Source: Phoebastria nigripes (Eukaryota > Chordata > Aves > Procellariiformes > Diomedeidae). Taken from it: a stretch of 64,000 bases of DNA. The notes below the pieces were generated by a model that saw nothing but the letters and a program-made list of their open reading frames with translations, was not told the DNA's origin and made no database searches. Positions 61,570 to 64,000 of the stretch are shown here, piece after piece. Every line of letters starts with the position of its first letter. Position 1 is the stretch's first letter. Position numbers and translations under genes: made by a program. The stretch spans positions 1,570,754 through 1,634,753 of the forward strand of contig JAYKAV010000422.1 in assembly GCA_035582835.1 (NCBI GenBank). The letters run 5' to 3'.

Positions 61570-61639
<70 letters not shown>

Positions 61640-62962
61640 GTACTGAGAAGTCACTTCAAAGAAAAATTAACTCCTTACCAAGAGCATTAGACCTATGTAT
61701 AAAAAAAAAAGAGAGTATATTAAGAAAATATTTAAGAGCAGCTGCCTGAGCAGAAATGTATTCAGGCTGCGAACACAACCAGCGAATACCGTGATAGAAC
61801 AGGGCTACTGCTGCAGGAGTCAACATCACACCACAATCCTACCTCTACCAGACAACTCCGTTCTGTATAAGGAAGGCTGCTTAGAAATACATTAGCATAC
61901 AATGCCCCATATGTGCAGAATTATCCCATTCAGAAAGCAGATACCAAACTGATAGACAATATAAAAATCCCTGGGTGTGCCAAAAAACACCAAGTGGTTC
62001 TATATGGGAAACAGACCCAGGTCACTAAACACAGCAGAGCATACATAAGGAAGCAGTCATCAAGAAGGAGATGGATACAGCAACTGATATTGTATGGCTC
62101 CAGAGAATAAAAGAATCTGTCTGCCAAAAGGCATGGGAGCATTTTACAATAGTAAATGAACACCTAAGAATATTATCCATATGCTTATACCAAACTTCTT
62201 ACGAACCCAAGCAGTGTAAAAATACGCCTTCTGAAACAAATTCTGGGTTTTTTGCATGCATCATTGAAATTATGACAGTGAATGAGAGAGCTTGTTTGCT
62301 TGTTGTTTGGTTTGCTTTACACTGCCTAGTATCTCATAACAGAGAAAGAGCACTTTCCCTTGTTTCCTTGAAGATGTAATCTACTCTAAAGTCAAAGGCA
62401 AAATCCCTCTGATTTTCCATGATAACAGATGCAAGTCTTTTATATGACATTCATTAACTTCACTCTGAGCTATATTTCATGCTTCTTTTGTGCAAGTGGT
62501 GACAAATTGTGTGCAACTTTATATCAAGACAGAATAACCTGTAGAACCGAAAAACACAGAGATTCATTCTGCAAGATGGAAAGCCCTGTGCGGCTTGCTC
62601 AGCTGTCATCAGCTCCAAACCTGAACACAGAGGACTTGCTATAAATTCCTCAGACAACCCCTCATCTGCACAATAAAGTTCACATTCTCCATGGGAAGAA
62701 AATGCTTGAGGTATTATTCCTTTATTCAGTATTATATTTTCATGAAGAAACCACAATTTATTTGACTGGGAAAATACCCTTTCTGATAATCAGTTTTGAA
62801 CCTATTCAACAACCAAAACTTTATCCTGTATATTATAGGCTTCAAAACGTATCAAAATAGAAGTGCAATTAAAATATATTAAGGTAAAACCTATGAACAC
62901 CAAAACTGGAGGCACCTTTTCTCTCTGCTAGTGAAAAATAATTTTGAAAATTATATACTTAC
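61310..62962 (-). other. ELMO1: ELMO1 intron between the 51-nt and 123-nt exons
   Basis: This 1,653-nt intron is bounded by a gtaagta donor and a ctctttgcag acceptor. Its main feature is a 64-nt A run at 61573-61636 (poly-U in the transcript), about 264 nt upstream of the acceptor. A shorter A run lies at about 61699-61710. No transposon or other gene was recognised. Confidence 0.9.
61573..61636. repeat. Poly-A tract (64 nt)
   Basis: An uninterrupted run of 64 A on the plus strand, poly-U in the ELMO1 transcript. No upstream retroposon body was recognised, and there is no clear target duplication at the edges. Confidence 0.95.
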
Positions 62963-63013
62963 AGTTAAGATGATGGAGCGAAGCTGCTTTTGTGCCAAAA
63001 TGTTTGCCATTTC
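62963..63013 (-). CDS. ELMO1: ELMO1 coding exon, 51 nt (about residues 261-277)
   Basis: This short exon encodes 17 residues beginning EMANILAQ and ending RSIILT, matching vertebrate ELMO1 just before the ELMO domain (about residues 261-277 of the human protein from memory). The segment belongs to the armadillo-like helical region thought to support regulatory contacts. The start is set by an AG acceptor at 63014-63015 followed by GAA, and the end by a strong donor reading gtaagta after ACT. It is phase 0 on both sides. The acceptor is weak: the bases just before it read aaaactatatcag, with few pyrimidines. A longer pyrimidine stretch and a 27-nt poly-U tract (63081-63107 on the genome plus strand as A) lie further upstream. 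The next exon is 1.65 kb downstream in the transcript. Confidence 0.95.
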
Positions 63014-63080
63014 CTGATATAGTTTTTAAGAGCACACGTCAGAAAAACAGTCACTATCAAAAAAAAAATGCCATAAACAG

Positions 63081-63107
63081 AAAAAAAAAAAAAAAAAAAA
63101 AAAAAAA
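63081..63107. repeat. Poly-A tract (27 nt)
   Basis: An A homopolymer; in the transcript a U27 tract 68-94 nt upstream of the weak acceptor of the 51-nt exon. Confidence 0.95.
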
Positions 63108-63790
63108 GGTTAGCCAGAAGCAGGTATTTTAGTGCCATAAGTAGAAGAACACTGACTTAAAAGGTTTTAGTCTTAAGTTTCTGCAGTGTTACTTATAAAT
63201 GAAATGAAGCAGCATATCAGCTATACGATTGTATGCATTATTTTGGGGGTCACAAACTCAGATTACTCTACTATGAGAAAAGGGGCAAAGAAAGTGAAAA
63301 GTATGTCACAAACTGAGGACTTCGGTGATCCAAAACCAGCAATGAAAGACCTCAGAAGAGACCTCTGTGGGTTAAACAGGACTTTAAAACAAGATGTCAA
63401 AAAACATGTTTATTTACATTAATATTTTGGCTGTTTTAAAGGCAAGTGCTCTAACTTTCACTCAATAAATCAGCCGCAACTCGGTACTGTTTCATCATAG
63501 CGAATAATACTTCTCCCTTGTATTTTGGTAGCAATGTTGACTTTGGTCCACTATTTTGTCTTAAATTAACTTCTCTTTCTAGACCTGTCTGAAGTCGTAT
63601 CAAGGTGAATATGCTTTTACTTTCATTCTCAAGCAGCTGATCCCAGCTGTCCATGCTGCAAACTGTCCTACAATGCATAGGAAGGAATATTTTATACTTA
63701 TCAAGCATGAGAGTCTGATCTTAACCATACCTACAAGTCCATATCTCATTTTTAAGTTCCATGATCTTTTCCATCAATATAGAAATATAT

Positions 63791-63811
63791 GAGAGAGAGT
63801 GTGTGTGTGTG
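63791..63811. repeat. GA/GT microsatellite
   Basis: gagagagagtgtgtgtgtgtg: a short composite dinucleotide repeat. Confidence 0.9.
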
Positions 63812-64000
63812 GACATATGCTAACATATGCAATGCATACAACTTACAGTAATTATCATGTAATTATTTTTAAATTCTTGTTTTCAAAATGTACTATTTAA
63901 GGATTTGGATAACATATTGCACACTGCTATTTAGACACTGTTTATATGTACACAAAGGGGTAATGTTTGGAATTAGAAGATCATTGATTGGAAATAGAGC

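Larger units (their letters stand above)
1..64000 (-). other. ELMO1: ELMO1 gene body (partial, internal part)
   Basis: The whole window lies inside the ELMO1 transcription unit, read on the minus strand. Four exons at 62963-63013, 61187-61309, 59656-59787 and 36221-36325 translate, in that order, into one continuous 137-residue segment of ELMO1 with no missing residue between exons. ELMO1 is a cytoplasmic adaptor that binds DOCK1-type exchange factors and RhoG, and promotes Rac activation in phagocytosis and cell migration (established family knowledge). Neither the first nor the last exon of the gene is in the window: I saw no upstream exon in 63014-64000 and no downstream ELMO1 exon in 1-36220. 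All exon joins use GT-AG sites. No other host gene was recognised on either strand. Confidence 0.95.
63014..64000 (-). other. ELMO1: ELMO1 intron upstream of the 51-nt exon (partial)
   Basis: This is the 3' end of the intron preceding exon 62963-63013. It holds two A runs (63059-63068 and 63081-63107, U runs in the transcript) close to the acceptor, and a short GA/TG microsatellite at 63791-63811. I looked for the preceding ELMO1 exon, expected to end in the residues APDERRQ, and did not find it. Open frames here (for example 63451-63708 minus) show no similarity to known proteins and no splice context. Confidence 0.85.

Noticed and set aside
61549..61749. Lysine-rich frame
   Set aside because: It is translation of the 64-nt A homopolymer.
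63014..64000. Search for the preceding ELMO1 exon
   Set aside because: No frame with the expected residues (ending APDERRQ) next to a donor was found; it presumably lies beyond the window.
1..64000. CRISPR array, tRNA, rRNA, prokaryotic operon or phage island
   Set aside because: There are no regularly spaced repeats, no cloverleaf or A/B-box combination and no dense coding; the sequence is clearly a vertebrate intron.

Overview
This window is vertebrate nuclear DNA and almost certainly from a bird. It is AT-rich, has no dense coding, and carries CR1 LINE retrotransposons that end in the short ATTCTATG-type repeat typical of avian CR1. It also carries two solo LTRs of an avian ERVL-like type. 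There are no prokaryotic or viral genes, no CRISPR array, and no tRNA or rRNA that I can recognise. The species cannot be fixed from the sequence alone.

The only host gene I can support is ELMO1 (engulfment and cell motility 1), on the minus strand. Four consecutive coding exons are present, all with GT-AG splice sites: 62963-63013, 61187-61309, 59656-59787 and 36221-36325. Together they encode 137 residues that match, without a gap, roughly residues 261-397 of vertebrate ELMO1 as I remember it: the end of the armadillo-like region and the first part of the ELMO domain. The exons are 51, 123, 132 and 105 nt, all in phase 0. The rest of the window is intron: part of the intron upstream of the first exon (63014-64000), two short introns (1.65 and 1.4 kb), a 23.3 kb intron (36326-59655), and at least 36.2 kb of the next downstream intron (1-36220). 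ELMO1 protein pairs with DOCK-family proteins to activate Rac during engulfment and cell migration.

Mobile elements sit in the large introns. The intron at 1-36220 holds five 5'-truncated CR1 copies: 12814-12993 (-), 20848-22355 (+), 22904-23614 (-), 25586-26230 (-) and 33448-34058 (+). The longest keeps a broken reverse-transcriptase frame. The second and third form a tail-to-tail inverted pair separated by about 550 bp. Two solo LTRs, 14043-14618 and 43672-44218, are both on the plus strand (antisense to ELMO1), each with a perfect 5-bp target-site duplication. They share the same CRE-TATA promoter layout and flank exon 36221-36325.

The remainder is unique intronic DNA with many low-complexity tracts (A/C-rich on the plus strand, hence G/U-rich in the ELMO1 transcript), several purine-rich stretches, small tandem duplications, and AT-rich blocks that might be conserved regulatory DNA but cannot be proven so here. 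I found no convincing undescribed multi-gene system. The most notable points are the LTR pair flanking an in-frame exon, the CR1 inverted pair, the G/U-rich transcript tracts, and the splicing context of the 51-nt exon.
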